From assembly GCA_002424635.1 (NCBI GenBank), contig DIKT01000029.1, positions 1 through 64,000 of the forward strand: a DNA stretch of 64,000 nucleotides, read 5' to 3'. Shown here piece after piece: positions 7,037 to 17,600 of the stretch (position 1 is its first letter; every line of letters begins with the position of its first letter). Origin of the DNA: Desulfobulbaceae bacterium UBA5611 (lineage in GTDB: Bacteria; Desulfobacterota; Desulfobulbia; Desulfobulbales; Desulfocapsaceae). Under the pieces are notes generated by a model. That model was not told where the DNA came from. It saw only the letters and a list, made by a program, of their open reading frames with translations, and did no database searches. A program made the translations under genes and the position numbers.

Positions 7037-7828
7037 ATGAAATTTCGACCTTGTATCGATCTGCATGACGGTCAGGTAAAACAGATTATTGGCTCAACAT
7101 TAAACGATGAGCGACCTGAACAGTTACGGACCAATTTTACCGCCAGTCACCCGTCTTCCTGGTTTGCCGAGCTCTACCGGCGTGACGATCTCACCGGTGG
7201 CCATATAATTAAACTGGGCCCAGGCAATGATGAGGCTGCCTTGGAAGCACTTGCTGCCTGGCCGGGCGGCATGCAGCTTGGCGGCTCAATAACGGCTGAG
7301 AATGGTGGTTTCTGGCTGGATCACGGGGCCTCCCATGTTATTGTCACCTCTTATGTGTTTCGGGACGGCCTGATTGATGAAGATAACCTGCGCCGGTTGG
7401 TGCAGGCAGTTGGCCGGGAACGGTTGGTGCTGGATCTGAGTTGTAGAAGACGAGGCGATGATTATTTTATCGTCACTGATCGTTGGCAGCGTTTTACCAA
7501 GATTACAATCAGCGCCGAGGTTCTGGCCCATTTGGCCGGCTCATGTGCCGAGTTTCTCATCCATGCTGCTGATGTCGAAGGCAAGTGTCAAGGGGTGGAG
7601 CTGGACTTGATTGGGAAACTGGCCGCCTGGTCGCCTTTGCCGGCGACTTACGCCGGAGGAGTTCGTCATATTGCTGATCTGGAACTGATCAGAGACCTTG
7701 GCCAGGGCCGACTTGATGCCACGGTCGGCAGCGCACTCGATATCTTTGGCGGCACAGAAATGACTTATGCTCAGGCCGTGTCTTTTCATCAGCAGGGTAA
7801 AATTGCAACGCCCGCCGGCAAAAGATGA
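7037..7828 (+). CDS. hisA: Phosphoribosylformimino-AICAR ribotide isomerase, eukaryotic type
   Basis: A 263-residue TIM-barrel enzyme of histidine synthesis (ProFAR to PRFAR isomerisation). It resembles yeast His6 more than ordinary bacterial HisA: CIDLHDGQVKQIIGSTL at the N terminus, HPSSWFAELYRRDDLTGGHIIKLGPGNDEAA, LVLDLSCRRR, EFLIHAADVEG and TVGSALDIFGG are signature stretches of that branch. The catalytic Asp of CIDLH and the Asp of HAADVEG are present. AGGAAATT precedes the ATG. No other his gene is nearby. The stop overlaps the start of the next small ORF by four bases. Confidence 0.9.
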   Translation: MKFRPCIDLHDGQVKQIIGSTLNDERPEQLRTNFTASHPSSWFAELYRRDDLTGGHIIKLGPGNDEAALEALAAWPGGMQLGGSITAENGGFWLDHGASHVIVTSYVFRDGLIDEDNLRRLVQAVGRERLVLDLSCRRRGDDYFIVTDRWQRFTKITISAEVLAHLAGSCAEFLIHAADVEGKCQGVELDLIGKLAAWSPLPATYAGGVRHIADLELIRDLGQGRLDATVGSALDIFGGTEMTYAQAVSFHQQGKIATPAGKR

Positions 7829-8007
7829 GCGAAAAGCCGGCTGCCACTGATCAACCTCTTCTTGTTGAGTTGAAGCTGCAAATTCCGCAGGAGCTTGTTA
7901 GCGCTTACCAGCGTTGTTCCTGGCTTATTATCCATGAAACCGGCAGGAAACCAGTCGAAGTGATGGCTGAGATGGTGCATGATTTTCTGATCAAACACGG
8001 TTGTTGA
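7825..8007 (+). CDS. Small hypothetical protein, 60 aa
   Basis: This ORF starts in an ATGA overlap with the hisA stop, indicating translational coupling. The product is soluble and mixed-charge (LLVELKLQIPQELVSAYQRC...GRKPVEVMAEMVHDFLIKHGC) with no recognised domain. It could be a regulatory or stabilising partner of HisA, but this is only inferred from the overlap. The downstream gap of about 120 bp has a CCGGAG/CTCCGG inverted repeat and a T8 run. Confidence 0.6.
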   Translation: MSEKPAATDQPLLVELKLQIPQELVSAYQRCSWLIIHETGRKPVEVMAEMVHDFLIKHGC

Positions 8008-8124
8008 AGTTACCGGAGTCTTTCCTTCCTGGAAGATAGATGTCTCCTTGACCTCCGGCCAGACTTTAGATACAGTGATTTTTTTTAAGCCGTTTTCAGG
8101 TATTGGTGCAATTGGTGCGGCTAA

Positions 8125-9021
8125 TTGTTTGTTTTTAAGTTTTTTCTGGTGTCGGCAGTGAACTGTGATAGGGAAGGCCAGCTTAAAAAAATAGCAAGAT
8201 TTATCGAGAGGATGCCCAGCCTGTCAACAACGGTCGGTAAGGTCCTCGAAATCTGCAGCCGAACGGATGCTTCACCCAACGAGCTGAACAAGGTTATTTC
8301 CCTTGACCCTGTGTTGACCGGTCATGTGTTGAAACTGATTAATTCGGCTTATTATTCGATGGTGTGCAAGGTCACCTCACTTACCCGGGCCATCACTATG
8401 CTGGGGATGAACACGGTCAAGAATATGGCCCTCAGCACTGCTATTATTCAAACGGTGGCCGGCTCCAGTCATGCGAAACAGCCTTTGCCGACCGTGCAAT
8501 TCTGGGCCCATTCAATCGGGGTCGGGGTGAGCGCTAAGTTGCTGGCGAAGGCAAGTGGCATTGCAGTGCAGGAGTTAGAAGAGTTTTTTATTGCTGGGCT
8601 GTTGCATGATCTTGGTAAAATCCCTTTTGGCGATGACTACAGGAAGGTTTTGATGGTGGCCCGTGAGCAACAAAGGCCGCTGCTCGAGGTGGAGCAGCAA
8701 TTTTTTGGCATTGATCATCAGGAAGTCGGCGACATGATTGCCGCTAAATGGAATCTGCGGGGCTTCTTGGCAAATTGTCTGTCCGGTCATCATAGCGTTG
8801 AGCTGCTGGCAGATGAAGAGCGGGTCAAGATGGCCATCGTCGCGCTGGCCAATATGTATATTAATATCCATGATATAGGTTATGCCGGCGATCCTTTTCC
8901 GGCCTACCGGAATGCTGAAAAACTGCTTGAACTGACGCGCCTGGATTGGCCTGATCTCGCTGCGATCGGTGGGGTGGTTGATATCGAGATCCAGAAAGCC
9001 CAGATCTTTTTACAGGTATGA
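8125..9021 (+). CDS. HDOD-domain signalling protein
   Basis: A protein of roughly 285-298 residues made almost entirely of an HDOD domain: ERMPSLSTTVGKVLEIC at the N side, ISLDPVLTGHVLKLINSAYY, MLGMNTVKNMALSTAI, then LLHDLGKIPFG and GDMIAAKWNL. HDOD proteins are non-enzymatic relatives of HD phosphohydrolases and usually relay signals to chemotaxis, c-di-GMP or stress systems. The start is uncertain: TTG at 8125 is the longest, GTG at 8149 or 8158 is also possible and none has a good ribosome site. The stop overlaps the beginning of the following MBL-fold frame, so the two are probably coupled. Confidence 0.85.
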   Translation: MFVFKFFLVSAVNCDREGQLKKIARFIERMPSLSTTVGKVLEICSRTDASPNELNKVISLDPVLTGHVLKLINSAYYSMVCKVTSLTRAITMLGMNTVKNMALSTAIIQTVAGSSHAKQPLPTVQFWAHSIGVGVSAKLLAKASGIAVQELEEFFIAGLLHDLGKIPFGDDYRKVLMVAREQQRPLLEVEQQFFGIDHQEVGDMIAAKWNLRGFLANCLSGHHSVELLADEERVKMAIVALANMYINIHDIGYAGDPFPAYRNAEKLLELTRLDWPDLAAIGGVVDIEIQKAQIFLQV

Positions 9022-9029
9022 GGCCAACT

Positions 9030-9947
9030 ATGAAAGTTCGTTTTTGGGGAGTGAGAGGCTCGATTCCTTGTCCTGGTCCTGTGACCCACAAATATGGAGG
9101 GAATGGCGCCTGTATAGAATTGAGAATCGGCCCCGATAACAGGCTGGTGATTATTGATGCCGGCTCCGGCATCAGGGAGCTTGGCAATCACTTGATGCAG
9201 CATGATCTGCCCAAGGGACCGATCCAGGCCGATATTTTCCTTACGCATACTCACTGGGACCACATTATGGGTTATCCCTATTTTGTTCCCATTTATGTGC
9301 CCGGCAGCCGATTGAAGGTTTACGGACCGGTCACCTTTGAGGATGAGACCCTGGAAGAAGTTGTGGGCGGGCACATGAAATATCGGTATTTCCCGATCAA
9401 TATGGGTGAGTTGCGATCGGATATTGAATATATCCGCTTAAAAGAGGAAGCAGCTAAGGATTACGGCCAGGGGCTGGTCCTCACGACTAAAATCCTGAAT
9501 CATCCTATAACGGCCCTGGGCTATCGTTTTGACTATCAGGGCAAGTCCTTCTGCACCTGTTATGATTTTGAACCATTCCGCAACCTCTTTATTACCGATC
9601 CTGCTCATCCTGATTATGATGAAGCGATGGCCCTTGAAGGCGAGGAGGTGGCCAGGGAACAGAATCTGGCGGTAGAGAATTTTTTTTCCGGGGCTGATCT
9701 GTTGGTCCATGACAGCCAGTATACTGATGCCGAGTTTCACAACCGCATCGATTGGGGCCATTCCACCTGTGAGTATGCCATTGCCGCCGCTAATCGAGCC
9801 GGCGTGAAAAAGCTGGCCCTCTTTCATCATGACCCGGATCGGACTGATCAGCAGATAGATGAGATGGCCGCTACTTATTGCCAGCCTGGACGCTATGGCA
9901 ATACTGAGGTCTTCTTTGCCAGAGAAGGGCAGTTGGTAGAACTGTGA
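9030..9947 (+). CDS. MBL-fold metallo-hydrolase
   Basis: A 305-residue beta-lactamase-fold hydrolase beginning MKVRFWGVRGSIPCPGP, with the metal motif THTHWDH (residues about 72-78) and later His/Asp ligands in LVHDSQY and WGHSTCEYA, ending with ALFHHDPDRTD. This pattern is seen in the subgroup next to PhnP and cyclic-nucleotide phosphodiesterases and is frequent beside HDOD and response-regulator genes in deltaproteobacteria; the substrate is unknown. The start at 9030 is preferred over 9018 because GAGG stands six bases before it. It overlaps or abuts the HDOD gene and lies 10 nt before nadE. Confidence 0.85.
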   Translation: MKVRFWGVRGSIPCPGPVTHKYGGNGACIELRIGPDNRLVIIDAGSGIRELGNHLMQHDLPKGPIQADIFLTHTHWDHIMGYPYFVPIYVPGSRLKVYGPVTFEDETLEEVVGGHMKYRYFPINMGELRSDIEYIRLKEEAAKDYGQGLVLTTKILNHPITALGYRFDYQGKSFCTCYDFEPFRNLFITDPAHPDYDEAMALEGEEVAREQNLAVENFFSGADLLVHDSQYTDAEFHNRIDWGHSTCEYAIAAANRAGVKKLALFHHDPDRTDQQIDEMAATYCQPGRYGNTEVFFAREGQLVEL

Positions 9948-9957
9948 AGCAGTTGTC

Positions 9958-11601
9958 ATGAAGATTGCCCTGGTGCAGATTAATCCGGTGATTGGTGATT
10001 TTGCCGCCAATTGCCTGGCCATCAAGACTGCCGCCGAACAGGCGCTGGCAAAGGGCTGCAGCCTGGCGGTTTTTCCCGAAATGGTTGTGTCCGGTTATCC
10101 GCCCCAGGATCTTTTGGAGCGCCGCTCTTTTCTGGATGATCATGATCGCGCCATGGCCCAACTGGTGCGGGAACTGCCGCCTCTGGCCGTACTGTTCGGC
10201 TGCCTGGAACGGCGTCAGGGTCAGGGTAAAGCCTTATATAATGCGGCGGTAGTGGCGATGGGCGGCCGGATTATCCATCGGGTCCGCAAGCAGCTGCTGC
10301 CATCGTATGACGTCTTTGATGAAAACCGTTATTTTGAGCCTGGTCCTCCAGCTACGTTGTTTACGCTGGGCGATCTGAACTTTGCCATCACCATCTGTGA
10401 AGATATCTGGCATCAGGAGGCCGGCTGTTATCGCGGTGATCCGGTGGCCGCCCTGTTTGCCGACGCTCATGAGCAGGGAGAGCGGATCGATTGTCTGATT
10501 AATGTCTCAGCCTCTCCTTTCCAGCGTGATAAGGAGTTGACCCGTCATGCTCTCTTTCAATCCATCTGTTTGCGTTATCAGGTCCCCTTTTTATATGTCA
10601 ACCAGGTGGGAGGTCAGGACTCCCTGCTCTTTGACGGCCGCAGTCTGGCCATGAATGCCGACGCCGAAATCGTAGCCACCGGTGCCGGTTTTGCCCCTGA
10701 TCTGGTGATAGTTGATACCGACAGCTGGCAAGGCGAGATGCATGGCGAGATACAGGCGGAACCGGTAGCTGCCGTCTATGCGGCCTTAGTTATGGGGGTG
10801 CGTGATTATGTCCATAAATGCGGCTTCCATTCGGCCGTCCTTGGTCTGTCCGGTGGTATTGATTCGGCCCTGACCGCCGCCATTGCCGTGGACGCCCTGG
10901 GCGCGGACAATGTTCTCGGTCTGGCCTTGCCCTCGCCATATAGCTCTTCCGAATCCATGATTGATGCCGAGATGCTGGCGGCCAATCTGGGCTGCACTTT
11001 CAAGGTGATCCCCATCACTCCTGTGTTCTCAGCCTTTCAAGCCTCCCTGCAGCCGTTTTTTGCCGGGCTGGCTGCTGATCTGAGCGAACAGAACCTGCAG
11101 GCCCGGATCCGGGGGACGTTGCTCATGGCCCTGTCGAATAAGTTCGGTCATCTGCTGTTGTCTACCGGCAATAAAAGCGAGTTGGCGGTCGGCTATTGCA
11201 CCCTTTATGGTGATATGAGCGGCGGCCTGGCGGTGATCTCGGATGTGCCCAAACAGATGGTGTATGAGCTGGCCCGCTATATAAACCGTGAGCGGATACG
11301 CATCCCCGAGAGAACCCTGACCAAGGCGCCCACCGCTGAGCTTAAAGAGAATCAGTATGATCAGGATGATCTGCCCCCCTATGCCATTTTGGACCAGATT
11401 CTGGAGAGACATCTGGAGCAGGGACAGGGTCTGACTGAACTGGTGCAGGCTGGTTTTGATGAGCATATGGTCCGTGATGTCCTGCGCAGGATCCGCCTCA
11501 ATGAGTATAAACGCAAGCAGGCGCCTATGGGTTTAAAGGTGACCAGCAAGGCCTTCGGCTATGGTCGGCGCTATCCTAACGTCCAGAATTATCAGCAATA
11601 A
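9958..11601 (+). CDS. nadE: Glutamine-dependent NAD+ synthase
   Basis: A 547-residue two-domain enzyme that makes NAD+ from deamido-NAD+ with glutamine as nitrogen donor. The N-terminal nitrilase-like glutaminase (residues 1-260) has the triad positions in FPEMVVSGYPPQD (Glu), VRKQLLPSYDVFDE (Lys) and ICEDIW (Cys). The C-terminal synthetase (residues about 275-547) has the PP-loop LSGGIDSALTAA and STGNKSELAVGYCTLYGD. Length is normal. It starts 10 nt after the MBL-fold gene and is probably in the same transcript. The next gene follows after 71 nt. Confidence 0.95.
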   Translation: MKIALVQINPVIGDFAANCLAIKTAAEQALAKGCSLAVFPEMVVSGYPPQDLLERRSFLDDHDRAMAQLVRELPPLAVLFGCLERRQGQGKALYNAAVVAMGGRIIHRVRKQLLPSYDVFDENRYFEPGPPATLFTLGDLNFAITICEDIWHQEAGCYRGDPVAALFADAHEQGERIDCLINVSASPFQRDKELTRHALFQSICLRYQVPFLYVNQVGGQDSLLFDGRSLAMNADAEIVATGAGFAPDLVIVDTDSWQGEMHGEIQAEPVAAVYAALVMGVRDYVHKCGFHSAVLGLSGGIDSALTAAIAVDALGADNVLGLALPSPYSSSESMIDAEMLAANLGCTFKVIPITPVFSAFQASLQPFFAGLAADLSEQNLQARIRGTLLMALSNKFGHLLLSTGNKSELAVGYCTLYGDMSGGLAVISDVPKQMVYELARYINRERIRIPERTLTKAPTAELKENQYDQDDLPPYAILDQILERHLEQGQGLTELVQAGFDEHMVRDVLRRIRLNEYKRKQAPMGLKVTSKAFGYGRRYPNVQNYQQ

Positions 11602-11672
11602 CAGCAAATAACACTCTAGTGACCGGTTACAGGTGCTGAGCCTGAAAGGCGGGCCATCTTTATAAGGAACTG

Positions 11673-13454
11673 ATGTCGATAGTAGAAGAAAAAGGGGCAA
11701 GGCGTAAGCTTTCCCGGTTGTGGCAACAGTTGGGCCTGCTGCTGGTCCTGGTGGTTGTAGTCCTGCTGGTAATCCGGGAGCTGCAAACGAAGCGCTCGGA
11801 TCAGGTTTATATTACCACCAGCGGTCGGATCGATATGTGCCTGTTCTGTCACAAGGAAGAAAAGCTGGATCCGGCCCATGATCCCCGGGTAATCGGCTGC
11901 GCCTCCTGTCATCTTGGTGATGCCATGGCCATTGACAAGGCAAAGGCCCATGCCGGGATGGTGATTAATCCCGGAGATCTGCGGGTAGTAGAGCAGACCT
12001 GCGGTGTGGAAGGCTGTCATCCCACTGATGTCCACAAGGTCAAAAATTCCCTGATGGCAACTAACCGGGGCATTATCGGCACACTGCTTTTTTACTGGGG
12101 CGAATCGGCCAGCCAGGACACCGATCTTACCGTGGAAAAACTACTGGCCGGCCAGGATAACTCGCTGGCCCTTGATTATTACCGCAAGCTCTGCGCCACT
12201 TGTCATCTGTGGAAACAGAAAAATGATCTGCCCGGAGCCCCTGATTTTTTTAATGAGAAGGGCGGCGGCTGTACGGCCTGTCATTTTGTCATGCCGGAAG
12301 GCATAGTCCGTAAAGGAGTGACCGAATTTGATGATGCGGCCAGGAGTGAAAAAGCCAAGGTCCATCCCCTGATCATCAAAAAGGTACAGGATGTCAATTG
12401 TATCCGTTGTCATAATCGCTCCGGCCGGATCGGCATCTCTTACACCGGCGTTTTTGAATCGGAAGGCTATGGTACGCCCTATGAAAAAGGAGGTTTGAGC
12501 TCCAAGCAACTGCCGGGCGCCCGTTTTTATCTGGAGATCGCCGAAGATATCCATCATAGCAAAGGACTGGCCTGTATTGATTGTCATACCCGTAATGAAA
12601 TCATGGGCGATGGCGTCAGTTATGCCCATTATGAGGACCAGCTGGAGATCTCCTGCGAGATGTGCCATTCGGCCGCGCCTGGTATGACCCGCAAGGGCAA
12701 ACCAGTGGCGACGATTGGCCAAAAAGCGGGGCAATGGCAGATGACCGCCAAGTTGAGCGACAAAGTCCATCCCCTGCGGCCGCCAAAGCAGGGGGTGTGC
12801 GATTTTCCCGGCCATAAACGGGTCAGTTGCGAGGCCTGCCATTCCACCTGGGTGCCGCAGTGTTATGGTTGCCACGCCAAACGGGATGCCTCCCAGACCC
12901 ATCTCGACAAGTTGACTCTTAAAGAGACGTCCGGCCTGTGGGAAGAAGGCCGATCCTATATCCGCTATGAGAAACCGATGCTGGGCGTCTGGCAGGATGA
13001 GGTAGTCATCATTACCCCCGGCTGTCAGGATATCGTCACTCTGGTCAATGCCGAAGGGGAGATGGAAGGTGGTTTTAACCGTTTCACGATGGCCGCGATT
13101 AATCCCCATACCACCCAGGCGCAAGGTCGCAGCTGTGCTGAATGCCATACCTCAAGCAAGGTAGTGGGCTTAGGCGAGGGAACAGTGACCGAAAAAGACG
13201 GACAATGGTCTTTTGTTCCTCTTGATCAGGGGATAACTACCTTTGCCGGTCAGACCGTGGCCTTTGATGCCTTTGTCACCATTGACGGCCAGCAGCTGCA
13301 GCATGGTTCCCGAGCCGATCTACGTTCCTTTAACGGGGAGGAGTTGCGCAAGATTCTGCGGGTCGGACTCTGTGTTGAGTGTCACGTTGACTATAGTGAT
13401 CCGGCGTGGAAAAATTATAGTGCGGCCACTAAGTGTCCCGAACAGGAGCATTAA
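11673..13454 (+). CDS. Membrane-anchored multiheme c-type cytochrome (11 CXXCH plus one CX4CH)
   Basis: A 593-residue protein with a short basic N terminus and one hydrophobic anchor (residues about 19-34), then a periplasmic part. I count eleven CXXCH motifs (CLFCH, CASCH, CATCH, CTACH, CIRCH, CIDCH, CEMCH, CEACH, CYGCH, CAECH, CVECH) and one CX4CH (CGVEGCH, residues about 110-116), giving up to twelve haems. Several other His residues could be distal ligands. It probably moves electrons between the quinone pool and a periplasmic or outer-membrane partner. I cannot match it to a named cytochrome. It stands alone between nadE and a convergent response-regulator gene, and no maturation genes are nearby. 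Confidence 0.9.
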   Translation: MSIVEEKGARRKLSRLWQQLGLLLVLVVVVLLVIRELQTKRSDQVYITTSGRIDMCLFCHKEEKLDPAHDPRVIGCASCHLGDAMAIDKAKAHAGMVINPGDLRVVEQTCGVEGCHPTDVHKVKNSLMATNRGIIGTLLFYWGESASQDTDLTVEKLLAGQDNSLALDYYRKLCATCHLWKQKNDLPGAPDFFNEKGGGCTACHFVMPEGIVRKGVTEFDDAARSEKAKVHPLIIKKVQDVNCIRCHNRSGRIGISYTGVFESEGYGTPYEKGGLSSKQLPGARFYLEIAEDIHHSKGLACIDCHTRNEIMGDGVSYAHYEDQLEISCEMCHSAAPGMTRKGKPVATIGQKAGQWQMTAKLSDKVHPLRPPKQGVCDFPGHKRVSCEACHSTWVPQCYGCHAKRDASQTHLDKLTLKETSGLWEEGRSYIRYEKPMLGVWQDEVVIITPGCQDIVTLVNAEGEMEGGFNRFTMAAINPHTTQAQGRSCAECHTSSKVVGLGEGTVTEKDGQWSFVPLDQGITTFAGQTVAFDAFVTIDGQQLQHGSRADLRSFNGEELRKILRVGLCVECHVDYSDPAWKNYSAATKCPEQEH

Positions 13455-13562
13455 TAGCAGATAGCAGTTTTTTGGTTGAGTCGCAGGTGAGCAATTTTTT
13501 GATGAAGATCCTGATCCGCCGCACATCAGGGGCGCCAACTATTAGCTCATGATCCCAACATT

Positions 13563-14606
13563 TTATTGGTGCTGATCGAAGATTTCGGCAAAAACCGGGG
13601 CGATGTTCTTGAAGGTTTCGAGGATGGCCGGATCAAAATGGTGGGGCATGGTCCTGCCGTCACCCTCGGTAATAATCCGGCAGACCTTGTCGTGTGCAAA
13701 AGCAGGCTTGTAGGGTCTTGTACTGCGGAGCGCGTCATACTGATCGACGAGCATGGTGATCCTGCCCTCCAGGGGTATGGCTGCTCCTTTGAGTCCCTGC
13801 GGATAGCCGCTCCCGTCCCACCGTTCATGATGCGACCAGGCAATAGAGGCAGCCATCCGGATCCTGGGGTATTGCGATCCGGAGAGGATATTCTCGCCCA
13901 TAGTAGGATGCGTCTTCATGATGGTAAATTCTTCATTGCTCAGAGGGCCCGGTTTTAACAGGATAGTGTCCGAAATGCCGATCTTGCCGATGTCATGCAG
14001 TGGGCTGGCAAAGGTTATCATTTCGACAAAGTCCATCGGCAGACACATCGCCTCCGCCATTTTATTGGCATAAAAGCCAATCCTGGCAATATGAGCCCCG
14101 GTGTCCGTATCACGAAATTCGGCGGCCGCTGTTAATCTCCGCATCATTTCGTTGCTCATCTCCCTGAGATCCTGCGTTCTCTCCCGCACCTCCTGTTCCA
14201 GTATCTGATTATGCTTGAGCACAAAGTCTTCGTATTTCTTGATCTTGAGAAGGTTCTTGACCCGGATGATTAATTCAGCCTGATCGATGGGTTTGGACAG
14301 AAAATCATTGGCCGAGACCGACAGCCCTTTTAATCTCGAGTCTCTATCGTTAAGCGCCGTCACTATAATGATTGGAATATTCTTGGTCTCCGGGGCCGCC
14401 TTTATAATTTCGCAGGCATCATAGCCATCCATGACCGGCATCATGATGTCAAGGATGATCAGGTCAGGTAGGCTCTCCCTGGCCTGCCGCACCGCACCTT
14501 CCCCGTTGACGGCCAGTTCCACTTCATAGCCCAACGGAATGAGCCATTGGGTGAGCAGCCTGAGATTGGCATCCTCATCATCAACCAGCAATATTTTTTC
14601 ACTCAT
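13563..14606 (-). CDS. Response regulator with HD-GYP c-di-GMP phosphodiesterase domain
   Basis: A 347-residue two-domain protein. The receiver (residues 1-120) has the acidic pair VDDED, phospho-acceptor Asp in LIILDIMMPVMDG, Thr in VTALN and Lys in LSKPID. A coiled stretch (about 125-160) leads to an HD-GYP domain (about 165-340) with HDIGKIGI and DGSGYPQGLKG. HD-GYP domains hydrolyse c-di-GMP to pGpG or GMP. Its ATG overlaps the stop of the hybrid kinase at 14603-17689 by four bases, so the kinase is its likely phosphodonor. A truncated relative remains at 17757-17852, showing that the kinase/regulator pair was duplicated. The gap to the convergent cytochrome gene holds a small CCTGAT/ATCAGG hairpin. 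Confidence 0.92.
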   Translation of the reverse strand: MSEKILLVDDEDANLRLLTQWLIPLGYEVELAVNGEGAVRQARESLPDLIILDIMMPVMDGYDACEIIKAAPETKNIPIIIVTALNDRDSRLKGLSVSANDFLSKPIDQAELIIRVKNLLKIKKYEDFVLKHNQILEQEVRERTQDLREMSNEMMRRLTAAAEFRDTDTGAHIARIGFYANKMAEAMCLPMDFVEMITFASPLHDIGKIGISDTILLKPGPLSNEEFTIMKTHPTMGENILSGSQYPRIRMAASIAWSHHERWDGSGYPQGLKGAAIPLEGRITMLVDQYDALRSTRPYKPAFAHDKVCRIITEGDGRTMPHHFDPAILETFKNIAPVFAEIFDQHQ

Positions 14607-17600
14607 CTATCCAGCACCTCCCGTACTTTTGCTAACAGGTTCTTCGATTGGAACGGTTTCTGGATAAAGTCAAAACTACCCTCTGTTAACTGCGGGTTCA
14701 TGATCGTGTCCATGGTATAGCCGCTCACAAAAAGTGTTTTCATGCCGGGACTGACGTTGTTGATCATCGTACTGACCTCTTGCCCGTTTTTCTTCGGCAT
14801 AATCATGTCGAGCATGACGAGATTGATGCGGTCCCTGTTGGTCATGAATTTGCTGATGGCATCTTCTCCGTCTCTGGCGGTAATAACCTGATAGCCGAAA
14901 GACTCCAGCACTATTCCTGTCAATTTCCGCAAAGAATCGTCGTCTTCGGCCACCAGGATGGTCTCATCGCCGCCCTTGACGGCAATTATCTTCTCCGTCT
15001 TCATGTCCGCGGAGGCCGTTTCCGTCCCGAGAGGCAGATAAATTTTGAAGACCGTGCCCTGCCCGGGCTCGCTGTAGACCTTGATGTAGCCGCCATGCTG
15101 CTGGATTATGCCATAAGAGATGGCCAGGCCCAGCCCTGTTCCTTCACCCACACCTTTGGTGGTGAAAAAAGGTTCGAATATTCTTTTTTGCGTTTCCGCA
15201 TCCATGCCATGACCGGTATCGGCAATGGTGATCAGGGCATAGCTGCCAGGCTGGCCATAACCGTACGCGGCAATATATCCTTCGTCCATTTCCTCAATGC
15301 CGGTGCTGATTATTAACCGTCCGCCCTCCGGTATGGCGTCCCTGGCATTTAAGGCCAGATTGATCAGGACTTGTTCGATCTGGCCGGCATCAGCCTGCAC
15401 GATCAAGGGCCCGGTCATAAGATCCAGCTGAAAGTCAATATTCTCTCTGATAATACGAGCCAGCATTTTCTGCAAGCCCAGAATAAGTTCGTTGATATTA
15501 ACGGACCTGACTTCCACCATCGATTTGCGGCTGAAGACCAGCAGTCTTTTGGTTAGATCAGCCGCCTTTTCAGCACCAAGGAGCACCTCTTGCATATCAT
15601 TTTTGGTCTGACTGCCGGTGGCTAAGCTGTCCATGACCATAGCGCCATAGCCCAGGATCACATTAAGAATATTGTTGAAATCGTGCGCAATTCCTCCAGC
15701 CAGCGTACCGATGGCCTCCATCTTCTGGGCCTGCAGGAGTAGGGCCTCCAGTTTTTTTTGCTCACTGACATCCCTTATGACTTCTATCACCCCCACAGTA
15801 TGTCCTTGCATATCCTTTAAAGACGAGGCGGTAACGTCAAGATATTTTATCTCTCCACCGCTGGTTATAGTCCGCGCTACCTTATGGGTGCGGCCATCTT
15901 TATAAGCCATCGCCACCGGGCATCCGTCGCAGGTCTTATCTTGATTCTCATAAGCCCGATAGCAGTGCTCGCCTATGTGATCTCCCACTAAATCTTTCAT
16001 GGCCTGATTTTGGTAGGTAATGATAAAGTCTGCGTTCTGGACACTCAGTCCTTCTCCCATGGAGGCCATGATCGCTTCCAACCGGTGTTCTCCTTCATAG
16101 GCTTTGTCGAGGGCCGCCCGTAAATCATGCTCGGCCTGCTTGCGCTCGGTGATGTCACGGGCCACCCCGGTAATACCCACGGCCATGCCGAAGGCATTAC
16201 GCAGCAGGGCGGCGCTGACTTCATAAGGGATTTTTCTGCCATCCTTGGTACGGAGCAGGACCGCGAAGGTAGCACTGCCTTCCCGGGCTACCTGCTGCAA
16301 AGAGTCGCTAATTGTTTTTATATCATCATGGCTGACCAAATCTTGAGGACTCATCAGGCCAATTTCGCGATCGCTATAGCCGGTAACAGTCTTTAAGGTC
16401 TTATTCCATCTGAGAAATTTACCTTTTAAGTCAAAAACCAGGAATATGTCATGCAGAGTATTGAGGGCATTTTCAATAAATACTTTTTCTTCCTGCAGGG
16501 CCTCCGCCGCCTGCTGCCGTGCCGAAACATCGCGGATATTGCATTGGGCCAGATGAGCCCTGTCGACCATATAGATATCTGCCGGTATGTCTTGGCCGGA
16601 TTTAGTGGTCACCGGGACATCTTCATAATTCAGGACACCTTTCGTGGCCAGGTCCCGCATAATTCCCGGGAAATTAGAGGTATCAAGCGCGACTCCGATA
16701 TCCTCCAGTTTCCTGCCGATATAATCGGCTTCCCCATAACCCAGCATCTGTTCGACGGCAGGATTAGCCTGCACGATATGACCATTTGATTTTTCGAGCA
16801 GGACTATGCCGTCACTGGCGGTCTCAAAAACACGGCGGTAACGGAATTCAGATTCAGTCAGCAGTTCCTCCAGACGCTTGCGCTCGGTGATATCTTCAAC
16901 GGCCAGCAAGATGATCTGTTCTTTATGCCGACCCCTTTTAATCTGGCGGGCATTCAGCAGCATGGTGCGTCGGCCGATGGTGGCAAACTCGTGTTCGACC
17001 TCATAGTTATCAAAGCTGCTCTTTTCAGGCAGGATGGTTTCCAGCAGCTCCCGCAATCGGGGAATATCCCACTGCTTGTTGCCCAGATCATAGATAAGTT
17101 GGCCGATGGTGTCTGCCGGCTTTACCTTAAAGAATTCATAGAAGGACCGGCTGGCGGTGACCACCCTGAGGTCTTGATCCAGAGAGACCAGAGGCTCACG
17201 TACCGTGTTGATGATGCTGTCGGCAAATTCATGGGCTTCATCGGATAATTCTTTAATAACGGCCAGTTCTTGACGGGTCATTTCCAGCCCGCTTTCTATT
17301 TCCTTACGTGCTGTGATATCCTCAATCGCCAGCAGGATGATGCGTTCCTTGCCCTTTTGCCGGGTAATCTGGCGGGCATTCAGCAGCATGGTGCGCCGGC
17401 CGATGGTGGCAAACTCGTGTTCGACCTCATAGTTATCAAAGCTGCTCTTTTCAGGCAGGATGGTTTCCAGCAGCTCCCGCAATTGGGGAATATCCCACTG
17501 CTTGTTGCCCAGATCATAGATAAGCTGGCCGATGGTGTCTGCCGGCTTTACCTTAAAGAATTCATAGAAGGACCGGCTGGCGGTGACCACCCTGAGGTCT

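Noticed and set aside
12141..13148. Long 335-codon minus-strand frame inside the multiheme cytochrome gene
   Set aside because: It is a shadow; the plus strand encodes twelve haem motifs in one frame.
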